A stretch of DNA of 64,000 nt from Rhizobium sp. BK313 (GTDB lineage: Bacteria > Pseudomonadota > Alphaproteobacteria > Rhizobiales > Rhizobiaceae): positions 434,001 to 498,000 of the forward strand of contig NZ_JACHZQ010000001.1 in assembly GCF_014193655.1 (NCBI RefSeq), written 5' to 3'. Shown piece after piece: positions 36,265-45,513 of the stretch. The position numbers and the translations under genes are program-made. The notes below the pieces were generated by a model. That model had not been told where the DNA came from. It saw only the letters and a program-made list of their open reading frames with translations, and ran no database searches. The stretch's first letter is position 1, and each line of letters starts with the position of its first letter.

Positions 36265-36732
36265 TTACTCAAACTCCAGCACAGTGCTCTCGAACCGCAA
36301 CACCGCCGCGCCGTGCTGGTTGGTTCCGTCGCAGAGGAGAGTATTGAGCGTCCAGCCCGGGCGCGACGCCAGCGGGCGGCTGGCAAGCAAGGTGACCCCA
36401 TAAATAACGGTGTCCCCGGCGAAGACCGGGCGTAGCCATTGCAGCTTCTGAAAGCCGGGGGAAGGGCCGAGATTTGGCGGTTTTCTGCCTTCGGCTTGGA
36501 GGCGGGTAGTTTCGCCTCCCCAATAATCGACGAAGGTGCGCATCCAGACAGCGCAGGTGTGCCAACCCGAAGCGCAGAGCCCGCCGAACAATGTTTGCTT
36601 GGCTGCCTCCGCGTCCATGTGGAAAACCTGCGGGTCGAAGCGCGAGGCAAAGCGGACGATGTTTTCGGCCGTGAACGTATGGCTGCCGATCTCGGCCCGT
36701 TCGCCGATCAGGAAAAGCTCCGTCATCTTCAT
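36265..36732 (-). CDS. MaoC-family dehydratase (second of pair)
   Basis: A 155-residue hot-dog-fold protein of the (R)-specific enoyl hydratase/MaoC family. The catalytic segment FASRFDPQVFHMDAEAA near residue 27 carries the Asp and His of the hydratase 2 motif, and FGGLCASGWHT follows. Such enzymes hydrate trans-2-enoyl thioesters. It overlaps the 3' end of the preceding MaoC gene by four bases (ATGA), so the two are co-translated and may form a heterodimer. The substrate is unknown. Confidence 0.85.
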   Translation of the reverse strand: MKMTELFLIGERAEIGSHTFTAENIVRFASRFDPQVFHMDAEAAKQTLFGGLCASGWHTCAVWMRTFVDYWGGETTRLQAEGRKPPNLGPSPGFQKLQWLRPVFAGDTVIYGVTLLASRPLASRPGWTLNTLLCDGTNQHGAAVLRFESTVLEFE

Positions 36733-37193
36733 GCGGAAGCCTCCATGGGCATGCGCATACGGACCATGGTCGAGTTCTCACCGAGGCAAACGAGCTCGCC
36801 GCGCTGGTTCTCCACCTCGTGACGGAACTTGACGATGCCGATGCCGGGGCGGGAACGCATGGCGCGGGATTCGAGTACGATCGAACGGCCCGAAAGCGTA
36901 TCGCCCGCCAGCACCGGCTTTTTCCAATCCATGAAATCGATACCCGGTGCGCCTTCGGATTCGGTATTGAGCAGGTAGCTGTCGGTCATCATGCGCATGA
37001 ACATCGCCGATGTGTGCCAGCCGGAGGCAGCAAGCCCGCCCAGAATGCTGGCGCGGCCGGCGGCCTCGTCGAGATGCATCGGTTGCGGATCGAACTCGCG
37101 CGCAAACTCGATGATCTCCTCGGCCGTCACATGTTTCGGTCCGAGCGGAAACACCTGTCCCGACTGAAAATCCTCATATGTCAGTTTTGCCAT
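36729..37193 (-). CDS. MaoC-family dehydratase (first of pair)
   Basis: About 154 residues from ATG 37193; the frame is open to 37265 and two other ATG codons (37214, 37265) are possible. The conserved start MAKLTYEDFQSGQVF was the reason for this choice. The hydratase motif is FAREFDPQPMHLDEAA near 36, then LGGLAASGWHTSAMFMR. It is a clear paralogue of the next gene, which it overlaps by four bases. Two adjacent hot-dog domains often act as a heterodimer or mimic a double-hot-dog hydratase. No fatty-acid gene is nearby. Confidence 0.82.
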   Translation of the reverse strand: MAKLTYEDFQSGQVFPLGPKHVTAEEIIEFAREFDPQPMHLDEAAGRASILGGLAASGWHTSAMFMRMMTDSYLLNTESEGAPGIDFMDWKKPVLAGDTLSGRSIVLESRAMRSRPGIGIVKFRHEVENQRGELVCLGENSTMVRMRMPMEASA

Positions 37194-37375
37194 ATCCGCC
37201 ACCGGTCTCTTCATTCCGTCCGTGCGCAATCGCACGCCAAGCGGCAATGGCGCAAGCATTTTCATGGCCGCGATGGGAAAGAGGCGCGGCGATCACCCGC
37301 CAGCACTCGCAGCCCTTGATTGCGCGCCGGCGATGTGATGAGGCTTGGCAACATCGTCACCAAGCAGGGATAGAC

Positions 37376-38500
37376 ATGAGCGATCTCAAGACCGCGCTGG
37401 AAGGCGCCACCGGCGAGGGGATTATTTCCGCGGATCAGGCGGCTCGGCTTTTGCCTTATCTGGCCGAGCGAAATATCGGCGCCAGCAACACGGTCGTCAG
37501 GAACGATCTTTCGCAACCTCGCGAGGATGATCTGGCGAATCCGCTGGAGGACAGCGAAGCGCCGCGCTTCATCCGCGGCTTTCATGACGTGCTCATCACC
37601 ATCGGCATCATTGTCCTCCTCGCGGGCTTGTGGGGCCTCACCGGCTACTACGGGCCGCTGCCGGCCATCATTGTCCTGGCCGAAATCCTGGTCCGTCGCC
37701 AGCGTCTTGCGCTTCCCGCTGTCGTGCTGACGATCGCGCTGGTCTATTGGACCTTCTGGGTAACCGTGATGTATTTCGGCGCGCAAAGTGCCGGCGGCCC
37801 GGGTCTCATGACCTCTTGGATCACGATTGCGTTGCCGTTTCCGCCGCTGCTTGCGCTGTATTATTGGCGTTATCGCGTACCGCTGTCGCTGGCGATGCTG
37901 CTCTTCTCGCTGTTTACACTATTGCTGGCCGCCGTCTTCTATCTGATCGGCCTTGCCACCGGCGCCTCGAATGTCGTGCTGAATTATCCGCTGCTGTCGC
38001 TCGGCATCATGTTCGCGGCCGCGCTCGGGGCATTCGCTGTGGCGATGTGTTTCGATCTCAGCGATCCCAGCCGCAGGACGCGTCGCTCTGATGTGGCTTT
38101 CTGGCTGCATCTCGCCACGGCGCCGGCGCTGCTCTACACGGCGATCCTGCTAATATTTCAGATTCAGGCCGGTAACAGCGACACCTTTTTCTTTACCGGC
38201 ATCGAGCACGGCGGCTATCCACAGGCGCTGATCATCGTCGCTGTTGTGGTGATCATGATGTTGATCGGCCTGATCATCGACAGGCGCGCTTTCGTGACTG
38301 CGGGGCTGATGTCACTCGGCGTCGCGATCGGTGCCATTCTGCGGCAGAACAATGCCGGTCTCGACAAGGTCAGCTTCATCGTGCTGATGATCGTCGGCTT
38401 GATCGTGCTGGTGATCGGTGTCGGCTGGCCGCATCTGCGCCGCACTGTCGTCCGGTTGCTGCCGGCATCCGTCCAGGGAAGGCTGCCGGCGCTCAGGTGA
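37376..38500 (+). CDS. multi-pass inner membrane protein, unknown function
   Basis: A 374-residue protein from ATG 37376, preceded by CAGGGA. A soluble N-terminus of ~60 residues (TALEGATGEGIISADQAARLLPYL) resembles the DUF2157-type cytoplasmic helix and is followed by about ten or eleven membrane helices to the end. There is no transporter signature or catalytic motif. The DUF2157 link is tentative. It is divergent from the MaoC pair and convergent with ychF, whose stop is 21 bases away. Confidence 0.75.
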   Translation: MSDLKTALEGATGEGIISADQAARLLPYLAERNIGASNTVVRNDLSQPREDDLANPLEDSEAPRFIRGFHDVLITIGIIVLLAGLWGLTGYYGPLPAIIVLAEILVRRQRLALPAVVLTIALVYWTFWVTVMYFGAQSAGGPGLMTSWITIALPFPPLLALYYWRYRVPLSLAMLLFSLFTLLLAAVFYLIGLATGASNVVLNYPLLSLGIMFAAALGAFAVAMCFDLSDPSRRTRRSDVAFWLHLATAPALLYTAILLIFQIQAGNSDTFFFTGIEHGGYPQALIIVAVVVIMMLIGLIIDRRAFVTAGLMSLGVAIGAILRQNNAGLDKVSFIVLMIVGLIVLVIGVGWPHLRRTVVRLLPASVQGRLPALR

Positions 38501-38521
38501 GGCCGGAAATCCCGTCGTGTC

Positions 38522-39625
38522 TTAAGTGTTGAAGCGGAAGTGGATGACGTCGCCGTCCTGGACGACATATTCCTTGCCTTCGTCGCGCGCTTTGCCGGCT
38601 TCCTTGGCACCGGTTTCGCCGTTGAAGGCGATATAATCGTCGTAGGCGATGGTGTTGGCGCGGATGAAGCCGCGTTCAAAGTCGGAATGGATGACGCCGG
38701 CGGCCTGCGGGGCCTTGGTGCCCTGTTCGATCGTCCAGGCACGCGTTTCCTTCGGGCCGACGGTGAAATAGGTGATGAGGTGCAGCAGCTTATAGCCGGC
38801 GCGGATCAGCCGGTCGAGGCCGGCTTCATCGAGGCCGAGAGCCGCGAGGAATTCCTTAGATTCCTCTTCGGGAAGCTGCGCCACTTCCGCTTCGATGGCG
38901 GCGGAAATGATCACCACTTCGGAATTCTGCTCCTTGGCCATGGCGGCGACGGCGGCCGTATATTCATTGCCGGTCGCGGCATCAGCCTCGGCAACGTTGC
39001 ACACGTAGAGGACGGGGTGCGAGGTCAGAAGGTTCAGGCCCTTGAGGATGCGGGTTTCTTCGGCATCGAGCTTCGACAGCAGGGTGCGCACCGGCTTGCC
39101 TTCGTTCAACAGGTTGAGCGAGGCGTCCATGAGCGGCAGCATCGCCATGGACTCCTTGTCCTTGCCCGTAGCGCGCTTGCGCGTCTGCTCGGTGCGGCGC
39201 TCCAAGCTCTCGAGGTCGGCGAGCATCAGTTCGGTCTCGATCGTCTCGGCGTCGGCCACCGGATTGATGCGGCCTTCGACATGGGTGATGTCGCTGTCTT
39301 CGAAGCAGCGCAGCACGTGTACGATGGCGTCGACTTCGCGGATATTGGCGAGGAACTGGTTGCCCAGGCCTTCGCCCTTCGACGCGCCGCGCACCAGGCC
39401 TGCGATGTCGACGAAGGAGATGCGCGTCGGGATCAGCTCCTTCGATTTGGCGATGTCAGCTAGTTTGCGCATGCGCGGATCGGGAACCGCCACTTCACCC
39501 GTGTTCGGCTCGATCGTGCAGAAGGGATAATTCGCTGCCTGCGCCGCCGCCGTCTTGGTCAGCGCGTTGAACAGAGTGGACTTGCCGACATTCGGCAACC
39601 CGACGATACCGCATTTGAAACCCAT
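38522..39625 (-). CDS. ychF: ribosome-associated ATPase/GTPase YchF
   Basis: A 367-residue Obg-superfamily protein. G1 is GLPNVGKSTLFNALT near residue 8, G3 is DIAGLVRGASKGEGLGNQFL near 73, and a non-canonical G4 NVAE near 205 fits YchF's preference for ATP over GTP. A C-terminal TGS-like domain ends VVQDGDVIHFRFNT. It binds ribosomes. In alphaproteobacteria it often lies by pth; here the two are separated by clpS and a GNAT gene. Confidence 0.95.
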   Translation of the reverse strand: MGFKCGIVGLPNVGKSTLFNALTKTAAAQAANYPFCTIEPNTGEVAVPDPRMRKLADIAKSKELIPTRISFVDIAGLVRGASKGEGLGNQFLANIREVDAIVHVLRCFEDSDITHVEGRINPVADAETIETELMLADLESLERRTEQTRKRATGKDKESMAMLPLMDASLNLLNEGKPVRTLLSKLDAEETRILKGLNLLTSHPVLYVCNVAEADAATGNEYTAAVAAMAKEQNSEVVIISAAIEAEVAQLPEEESKEFLAALGLDEAGLDRLIRAGYKLLHLITYFTVGPKETRAWTIEQGTKAPQAAGVIHSDFERGFIRANTIAYDDYIAFNGETGAKEAGKARDEGKEYVVQDGDVIHFRFNT

Positions 39626-39939
39626 GGCACCTTGTCCATATCTTGAAAATCTTTGCTGTGCGTATGGGCGAAGGGCCGTTGCGGGTCAAGCCTTGCGCGG
39701 AGGATGCGCCGATTTTCTGCAGAGGAGGACGCTTTAGCGATGCAGCCGATTGCGCGGGGCCTGGACATTCGGTGCTGGGTCGATGGAATTGTAGTCCACG
39801 TCGGAGTTGCCTTCTCCTCACGGTCGATTGATCTGATAACCGTCCTGAAAACGTTGTTTTCCTTGAATGACTGGTTGCAGTGCAGTATAAATTTGCTATC
39901 AGCCACAAGCCCTTTTCCCTGTCATCAACGGTGACTCCG
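39626..39939. other. 314-bp gap between ychF and clpS
   Basis: It contains the divergent promoters. A good sigma70-like pair lies at 39863-39891, on the clpS side. I see no repeat or hairpin in the rest. Confidence 0.5.
39863..39891 (+). promoter_or_regulatory. candidate sigma70-type promoter of clpS
   Basis: TTGAAT (39863-39868) and TATAAA (39886-39891) are separated by exactly 17 bases. The clpS start codon lies 48 bases after the -10 element. Confidence 0.42.
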
Positions 39940-40251
39940 ATGAGTGACAATGATGTTGTCCTAAAACCGAAGACCAAGACGAAGCCAAAGGTCGATCGGC
40001 CGAAGCTTTATAAGATTATTCTCGTCAACGACGATTACACGCCGCGTGAATTCGTCATCATGGTGCTGAAGGCCGTCTTTCGTATGAGCGAGGAGGCCGG
40101 CTATCGCGTCATGATGACCGCCCATAAGCTCGGTACATGCGTGGTCATGGTCTGCGCCAGGGATATTGCCGAGACCAAAGCGCAGGAAGCGATCGATCTG
40201 GCAAAAAGCGCCGGCTTTCCGCTGATGTTCACCACTGAGCCGGAAGAATAG
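39940..40251 (+). CDS. clpS: ATP-dependent Clp protease adaptor ClpS
   Basis: A 103-residue protein: a disordered Lys-rich tail (KPKTKTKPK) and then the ClpS fold with YKIILVNDDYTPREFVIMVL near residue 26, the N-degron pocket residues, and VCARDIAETKA near 73. It delivers N-end-rule substrates to ClpAP. ATG 39940 was preferred to a longer frame from 39880. No clpA lies downstream, unlike the usual clpS-clpA pair, so this is likely the second, stand-alone ClpS of rhizobia. Confidence 0.9.
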   Translation: MSDNDVVLKPKTKTKPKVDRPKLYKIILVNDDYTPREFVIMVLKAVFRMSEEAGYRVMMTAHKLGTCVVMVCARDIAETKAQEAIDLAKSAGFPLMFTTEPEE

Positions 40252-40269
40252 GTTGGGGGTAGAGGGATG

Positions 40270-40749
40270 TCAGCCCGCGACGGGACGTCGTATCTGAAAT
40301 CCGGTCTTGTCCTGTGAAAAACCGCAATTGGCGTAGAAGCGCAGCGTTGCCGGCTCCTTGGAGCCCGTGAGCAGCATCGCCTTATAGCAATTCTTCTCCC
40401 ACGCCGTCGCGATGGCCGTTTTGATCAGCGCCCGCGCATGGCCGCGCTGGCGGCGATCGGCATGGGTGACGACATTTTCGATCAATGCATAGGAAGCGCC
40501 ACAACGCGTCAGGTTGGGGATGACGATCAGGGTAACCGAGGAAACGGCGAGGTCGCCTTCGAAGGCTGCGAAGACCGTCATGCCGGGATGAGCGAGGACC
40601 TCCGCGAAGCGGTCCTCCGCAAGCCGGGAATCCATGTTGGGATCGTCGTGGTTAAGATGGCGGTAGAGGGCCAGCAGCGCAGGCAGGTCGCCGGTGGCGG
40701 CCGGGCGGATCACAATATCTATGGCCCCGTCCGTTGCTGCCGCCGCCAT
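40270..40749 (-). CDS. GNAT-family N-acetyltransferase
   Basis: A 159-residue acetyltransferase. The acetyl-CoA loop DRRQRGHARALIKTAIATA is near residue 100, and LRFYANCGFSQDKTGF closes the fold. It directly follows pth: its start codon abuts the pth stop, which implies co-transcription. The acceptor is not known. It is convergent with clpS, 18 bases away. Confidence 0.82.
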   Translation of the reverse strand: MAAAATDGAIDIVIRPAATGDLPALLALYRHLNHDDPNMDSRLAEDRFAEVLAHPGMTVFAAFEGDLAVSSVTLIVIPNLTRCGASYALIENVVTHADRRQRGHARALIKTAIATAWEKNCYKAMLLTGSKEPATLRFYANCGFSQDKTGFQIRRPVAG

Positions 40750-41466
40750 TCAATCGTCCTTCTTGCCGAACATTCGCTTCAGCATCTCGGCCATCGGGCC
40801 ACTCTCAGGCATCCGCGGCTGGCTATGATTGCGAGCTTGATGGATGTGTGATTTTGCCACGGCCTTCTTTTCCGGCTTCGGCGTCTCCTCTTCCGCCTTG
40901 CCGCCCAGGGCAAGCGCGATCTTGTTCATGAGCTGCGAATCTTCGCCGCGCACCAGCATGTCGGCATTGTCGGCGAGAGCGTCGAACAGCGGCTCCAGCC
41001 AGCTTTGGTCGGCTTTGGCGAAGTCGCCGAGCACATGATTGTGCACGAGCTCCTTGACGCCGGGATGACCGATGCCGAGACGCAGCCGGCGATATTCCCG
41101 GCCGCAATGGGCATCGATCGACTTGATGCCGTTATGGCCGTTATGGCCGCCGCCGGTCTTCAACCGTGCCTTGCCGGCAGGCAGATCGAGTTCGTCATAG
41201 ATGACGACGAGGTCGGAGGGCTCCAGCTTGTAGAAGCGCATGGCCTCGCCGACGGATTCACCCGAGAGGTTCATGAAGGTCTGTGGCTTGATCAGCAGAA
41301 CTTTTTGGCCGCCAAGCTCGCCTTCCGCGATTTCCGCCCTGAATTTCTTCGACCAGGGCGAAAAGCTGTGGCGGCGATGGATCGCGTCCACGGCCATGAA
41401 GCCGATATTATGACGGTTGTCCTGATATTTGGCGCCGGGATTGCCGAGACCCGCGATAAGAAGCAT
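40750..41466 (-). CDS. pth: peptidyl-tRNA hydrolase
   Basis: A 238-residue enzyme that frees tRNA from dropped-off peptidyl-tRNA. The N-terminus [20 protein letters not shown] holds the catalytic Asn and His, followed by [15 protein letters not shown] and [20 protein letters not shown]. After residue ~190 there is an extra Lys-rich C-terminal extension ending KRMFGKKDD, longer than the ~190-residue E. coli enzyme and typical of rhizobia. It is normally next to rplY, but here a two-gene insertion lies between them. Confidence 0.94.
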   Translation of the reverse strand: MLLIAGLGNPGAKYQDNRHNIGFMAVDAIHRRHSFSPWSKKFRAEIAEGELGGQKVLLIKPQTFMNLSGESVGEAMRFYKLEPSDLVVIYDELDLPAGKARLKTGGGHNGHNGIKSIDAHCGREYRRLRLGIGHPGVKELVHNHVLGDFAKADQSWLEPLFDALADNADMLVRGEDSQLMNKIALALGGKAEEETPKPEKKAVAKSHIHQARNHSQPRMPESGPMAEMLKRMFGKKDD

Positions 41467-41541
41467 TGCGCTTCACCTCTTGGAAAATGCTGATGCCCTT
41501 CACGACAGCGAATTGACGGCAAAGTCAAGGCGGCAATCTTG

Positions 41542-42273
41542 TCAGTTACCGAGGTGCAGCCCGTACTTCAAAAATATTTGCCTCTGCGTGCCGTTGGCGA
41601 TCAAGCTATCGAGCTCGGTCTGCATCTTCTTCAGCAGATCGTCCGGGAAATCCTTCTGGCAGGCTATGCCCATCGGCTGTGCGGAGAGAACGGCGACCTC
41701 TTCTACCGCATTGCCATCCTTCTTCAGCTTGTCGAAATAGATTTCGGATATCGGCATCAAGTCGATGCGGTCACTCATCAGCTTCTTCAGCGTAGCTCTG
41801 AAGTCGCTAGCGATATCGATCCGCGTAAAGTTGGCTTGCCGCAACGTCGTCTCGGTATAATCTTCTCGCCATGTGCCGACGACGTAGTGCCGGGCGTCAT
41901 CGAGCGTGGTGGCTGTGACGCTGGATCCGGTATGCTTGATCAGGATGTTGCGATCGATCAGCAGCGGCTGGACCCATTTGAACAGTTTGTCGCGAGCGTC
42001 ATTGTGAGCGGTGGCAAAGACGCAGGTCATCGGGGTCGTCTGCGCCTGACTATAGGCTCGAGCCCAAGGCATCACGTCTATCGAATAGTCGACGCCTATA
42101 TCGCTCATTATCTTTTCCACCTGTTCGACAGTCGCGCCGACGGGGGTTTTGCCGTCACGATAGTTGAAGGGGGGATATTCTTCGGTGGTAAAATTGACGG
42201 TATCGGCGTGGGCTATGATAGGGAAGCTGAGCGAGGACAGGCTGAAAAATACCGAGAGCAGCAGTTTTCGCAT
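41542..42273 (-). CDS. periplasmic solute-binding protein (SBP family 3), orphan
   Basis: About 243 residues from ATG 42273, which has GAGGAA upstream; a longer frame to 42339 overlaps the preceding gene. A signal peptide (RKLLLSVFFSLSSLSFPIIAHA) is followed by an amino-acid-binding-type domain: FTTEEYPPFNYRDG near 27 and a typical two-lobe pattern. No permease or ATPase gene is adjacent. Instead it follows a transmembrane GGDEF-EAL gene by 16 bases, so it may be its ligand receptor rather than a transport protein. Confidence 0.85.
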   Translation of the reverse strand: MRKLLLSVFFSLSSLSFPIIAHADTVNFTTEEYPPFNYRDGKTPVGATVEQVEKIMSDIGVDYSIDVMPWARAYSQAQTTPMTCVFATAHNDARDKLFKWVQPLLIDRNILIKHTGSSVTATTLDDARHYVVGTWREDYTETTLRQANFTRIDIASDFRATLKKLMSDRIDLMPISEIYFDKLKKDGNAVEEVAVLSAQPMGIACQKDFPDDLLKKMQTELDSLIANGTQRQIFLKYGLHLGN

Positions 42274-42289
42274 GTGTTTCCTCGTCTCG

Positions 42290-44656
42290 CTATGATGCTT
42301 GCGCCACAGGGGTGAGGTAATCAGCTCGCGGTCCGGCAAGCGTCTTCACGAGATCGTTCGGATGCTGCGGCCGGTGGAAAAGATAGCCCTGGCCATAATC
42401 GAGACCCATGGCGCGCAGGGTTGCGCACTCTTCCTCGGTCTCGATGCCTTCTGCAATAACGGTGCAGTTCATCTTGTGCGACAACGTTGTGATGCTTTCG
42501 ACCAGCATGCGGCTCTTGGCGCTGACGTCGGAGGCGGTATCGTTGATTGCACGGATGAAGGATTGGTCGATCTTGATGATGTCGACCGGGAAACGGTTGA
42601 TATAGCTCAGCGACGAGTAGCCGGTACCGAAGTCGTCGAGCGCGATACGGCAGCCATAGCGGCAGATCTCGTTGATGACCGTGCGCGTCTCCGGATTGTC
42701 GTCCATCAACACGGCTTCGGTGATTTCGACGACGATACGCTCCGGGCGGATATCGTGGCGGGAGAGCAGGGCGGCGATGCGCACCGGTAGTCCGGACTCG
42801 AATTGCAGCGGCGAGAAATTGATAGCGAGATAGGTGTCCTGCATGCCGTCGAGGTGCGAGAGGCGGGCGAAGTGAGAGATCGCCTTTTCCATAATGCGGT
42901 TGCCGATGCGCACGATCGAGCCGGTCTCCTCGGCGACGTCGATGATCCGGGCCGGCGGCAGGATGCCCTTCTGCGGATGGTGCAGCCGCATCAGCGCTTC
43001 GAAGCCGGCAATGGAGCGATCGTCGATATTGACGATCGGCTGCAGGTGCGCTTCGAACCAGTCGTCGCTCAAGCCGCTTTCGATGTAGCTCTCCAGCTCG
43101 GCACGGCGACGGGAATCGTCCAGCATGCTGTTATCGAAGATCTGCGCGCCATTCTTGCCGTCGCGCTTCTTGGCATACATCGCTATATCGGATTTCAGCA
43201 GTAGCTCCGCGGCATTGGCGGCATGGCGCGGATAAATGGCGATGCCGATGCTGGCGCTAAGGCGGGCGTCGCCACCGAAAGGCGTATCGAAGACTTCAGC
43301 AATGCGCGCCGCCATATCGAACGCCCTTTTCTCAGCGTCTTCGGCAAGCAGAAGGATGGCGAATTCGTCGCCACCGAGGCGGGCAGCGATGTCGCCCGGC
43401 ACCAATCGTGCCTGCATGCGCGAAACCAGTTCGCGGAGCGCCGCGTCGCCGGCGGCATGACCCATATTGTCGTTGATCCATTTGAAGCGGTCGAGATCGA
43501 CGAACAGGCAGGCGAGTTCGCGTTTGCGCAAATCCGCCTCGTTGATCTTGGCATCGAGCGCCGTCTCGAAGCCCTGACGGTTCAGCAGGCCGGTCAGGTG
43601 ATCCGTGATCGCCTGGCGCAGGTTTCGGTCTTCGGATTGCTTGAGGTCGGTGACATCGGTCATGACCGAGAGCGAAAGGCCATCCTGGATCGCCGTCGTC
43701 TCGAGGATCAGCACATCCATGACCCGGTCATCCCGGCAAAGGAATTTCACTGTGACGTCGAGACGGGCGGCACTGTCCGGACGGCTGCGCTTGCGTTCGG
43801 TGTATTTCTCGCGAGATTCCGGCAGGACCAGGCTTGCAAACTTGCATCCAAGCACGTCGGATCGAGCGTAACCCGTGGCGGCCAACCAATAATCGCTGAC
43901 GGCGGCGATGCAATCGTCCTTGTCGAGCGAGAACAGCATGGCCGGCGTCAGATTATAGGTGTCGGTGGCGCGACGGTGGGCAAGCTTCAGTTCGGTTTCC
44001 TCCCGCTCCAGCTTGCTCTGCATGTCGTTGAAGCTGCGCGCGAGACGCCCCATTTCGTCGTTCGACTGCCAATCGACATGATGGCGCGAGCCGAGCCGCC
44101 GGGTCGCTTCGATGGCATGGGTCAGCCGCATGAGCGGCTGAATGACGAAGATGCGATTGCCGATGAGGGCAGCGCCGAAAACGGTCAATACGGCGAAGAT
44201 GAAGATCGAGATGAAGACGATCTCCTCATTCTTCAAGCCGTCGAAGAGGCCGAGCGCCGGGTAATAGACGGTGATGGTGCCGAGATTTCTCGCGCCGTCC
44301 ACGCCGTTGTAGATGATTGGCCGGGCGATGGACTCCAGCAGGCCCTTGTAGGACCTCGGGATGGTTGATTGGGTAACATCGAGCTGGCCGGAGAGGTCGC
44401 GGACATTAACCTTGACGATTGCGCCCTCCGCGACCGTCGTTGCACTGATCTGGGTGACGCTGTCTTCGTCGAGGTCCCATAGCGGTTTCGCCAGCGCCTG
44501 GGCGTTGGCGACGAGCAGGACGGAAATATGGTCTTTGATTTCCTTTTCAGCGCGCTCTGACGAAAGAAAAAGGAATAACACGAAGAGCGGCGCGACGAAA
44601 ATCAGCAGCGCGCCGCAGACGATCGCGAAAAACCTGTTTTCGACGGAATGGCTCAT
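42290..44656 (-). CDS. transmembrane GGDEF-EAL protein with PAS domain
   Basis: A 788-residue inner membrane signalling protein. Helix 1 is at about 11-31, a periplasmic domain spans 33-145, helix 2 is at 147-168, then HAMP (170-225), PAS (232-343), GGDEF (350-505, motif RLGGDEF at 427-432) and EAL (525-775, GFEALMR at 551-557). The GGDEF active site is intact, but the inhibitory I-site RxxD is absent (the residue is Val). EAL keeps DDFGTGYSSL, IKIDQSFI and IAEGIE. It may synthesise or degrade c-di-GMP, or both. A solute-binding protein gene lies just downstream. Confidence 0.9.
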   Translation of the reverse strand: MSHSVENRFFAIVCGALLIFVAPLFVLFLFLSSERAEKEIKDHISVLLVANAQALAKPLWDLDEDSVTQISATTVAEGAIVKVNVRDLSGQLDVTQSTIPRSYKGLLESIARPIIYNGVDGARNLGTITVYYPALGLFDGLKNEEIVFISIFIFAVLTVFGAALIGNRIFVIQPLMRLTHAIEATRRLGSRHHVDWQSNDEMGRLARSFNDMQSKLEREETELKLAHRRATDTYNLTPAMLFSLDKDDCIAAVSDYWLAATGYARSDVLGCKFASLVLPESREKYTERKRSRPDSAARLDVTVKFLCRDDRVMDVLILETTAIQDGLSLSVMTDVTDLKQSEDRNLRQAITDHLTGLLNRQGFETALDAKINEADLRKRELACLFVDLDRFKWINDNMGHAAGDAALRELVSRMQARLVPGDIAARLGGDEFAILLLAEDAEKRAFDMAARIAEVFDTPFGGDARLSASIGIAIYPRHAANAAELLLKSDIAMYAKKRDGKNGAQIFDNSMLDDSRRRAELESYIESGLSDDWFEAHLQPIVNIDDRSIAGFEALMRLHHPQKGILPPARIIDVAEETGSIVRIGNRIMEKAISHFARLSHLDGMQDTYLAINFSPLQFESGLPVRIAALLSRHDIRPERIVVEITEAVLMDDNPETRTVINEICRYGCRIALDDFGTGYSSLSYINRFPVDIIKIDQSFIRAINDTASDVSAKSRMLVESITTLSHKMNCTVIAEGIETEEECATLRAMGLDYGQGYLFHRPQHPNDLVKTLAGPRADYLTPVAQAS

Positions 44657-44841
44657 AGTTCCGCTTGCTCCCCAGTCGTAGACCGGCTGATCTTGGGGTT
44701 GGCCGTTCTCTACAACTCTTCGGCGTAAACTTTCACGAATGTGTTAAATGTTGCTGAAACCGTGGGGTTAATGGATTTAAATCGAGTATTGATTTCAGGA
44801 ATTTTTAGATTTCTTACTGCTTTTATTAGAATCTATACATG

Positions 44842-44875
44842 AAAAACCCGCCATCCCCTTGAGGGGAGGCGGGTC
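44842..44875 (-). terminator. Rho-independent terminator of rplY
   Basis: Read on the minus strand: GACCCGCC pairs with GGCGGGTT around an inner CCCC/GGGG stem, followed by a T-run (AAAAA at 44842-44846 on the plus strand). It is 27 bases after the rplY stop codon. Confidence 0.85.
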
Positions 44876-44901
44876 TGACTGCGTCGCGATGAAGACGGCG
44901 A

Positions 44902-45513
44902 TTAAGCGCCGGCTTCTTCTTCGCCGCTTTCTTCCGAAAGACCTGCAGCCGGAGCGACGATCGTTGCGATCGTGAAGTCGCGGTCGGTGATGACCGGGGA
45001 CACGCCCTTCGGCAAGGTCACATCCGAGATGTGAATGCTGTCGCCGCTCTTGCGATCGGACAGGTCAACAGTGAAGAATTCCGGGATCGCATCGGCGGGG
45101 CAGTGGACTTCGACTTCGTGGCGAACGATGTTCAGCACGCCGCCAGCCTTGAGGCCCGGGGACTTTTCGTTGTTCACGAAGTGAACCGGGATATCGACGG
45201 TCACCTGGGTATTGCCGGAGACGCGCAGGAAATCGACGTGGACCGTGAAGTCGCGGACCGGATCGAGCTGGTAGTCCTTCGGCAGAACCTTGATCTTCTT
45301 GCCGTCGACGTCGATCGTCGCGATCGTGGTGAGGAAACCACCGGCATGAATGCGCTTCGTCACCTCATTGGTGTTGAGAGTGATCGAAATGGGGGCCTGC
45401 TTGTCACCATAGATGACAGCGGGAATGAAACCGTTGCGGCGAAGTTCACGGGCGGACCCCTTACCAACCCGTTCGCGCGCCTCGGCCTTGAGCTCGTAGC
45501 TTTCGTGGCTCAT
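44902..45513 (-). CDS. rplY: 50S ribosomal protein L25 / general stress protein Ctc
   Basis: A 203-residue protein with the L25 N-terminal 5S rRNA-binding domain ([20 protein letters not shown]) and the additional TL5/CTC C-terminal domain ([27 protein letters not shown]). The tail [10 protein letters not shown] is acidic. It binds 5S rRNA in the large subunit. In many alphaproteobacteria prs, rplY, pth and ychF lie together; here prs is ~4.6 kb away on the same strand. Confidence 0.95.
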   Translation of the reverse strand: MSHESYELKAEARERVGKGSARELRRNGFIPAVIYGDKQAPISITLNTNEVTKRIHAGGFLTTIATIDVDGKKIKVLPKDYQLDPVRDFTVHVDFLRVSGNTQVTVDIPVHFVNNEKSPGLKAGGVLNIVRHEVEVHCPADAIPEFFTVDLSDRKSGDSIHISDVTLPKGVSPVITDRDFTIATIVAPAAGLSEESGEEEAGA

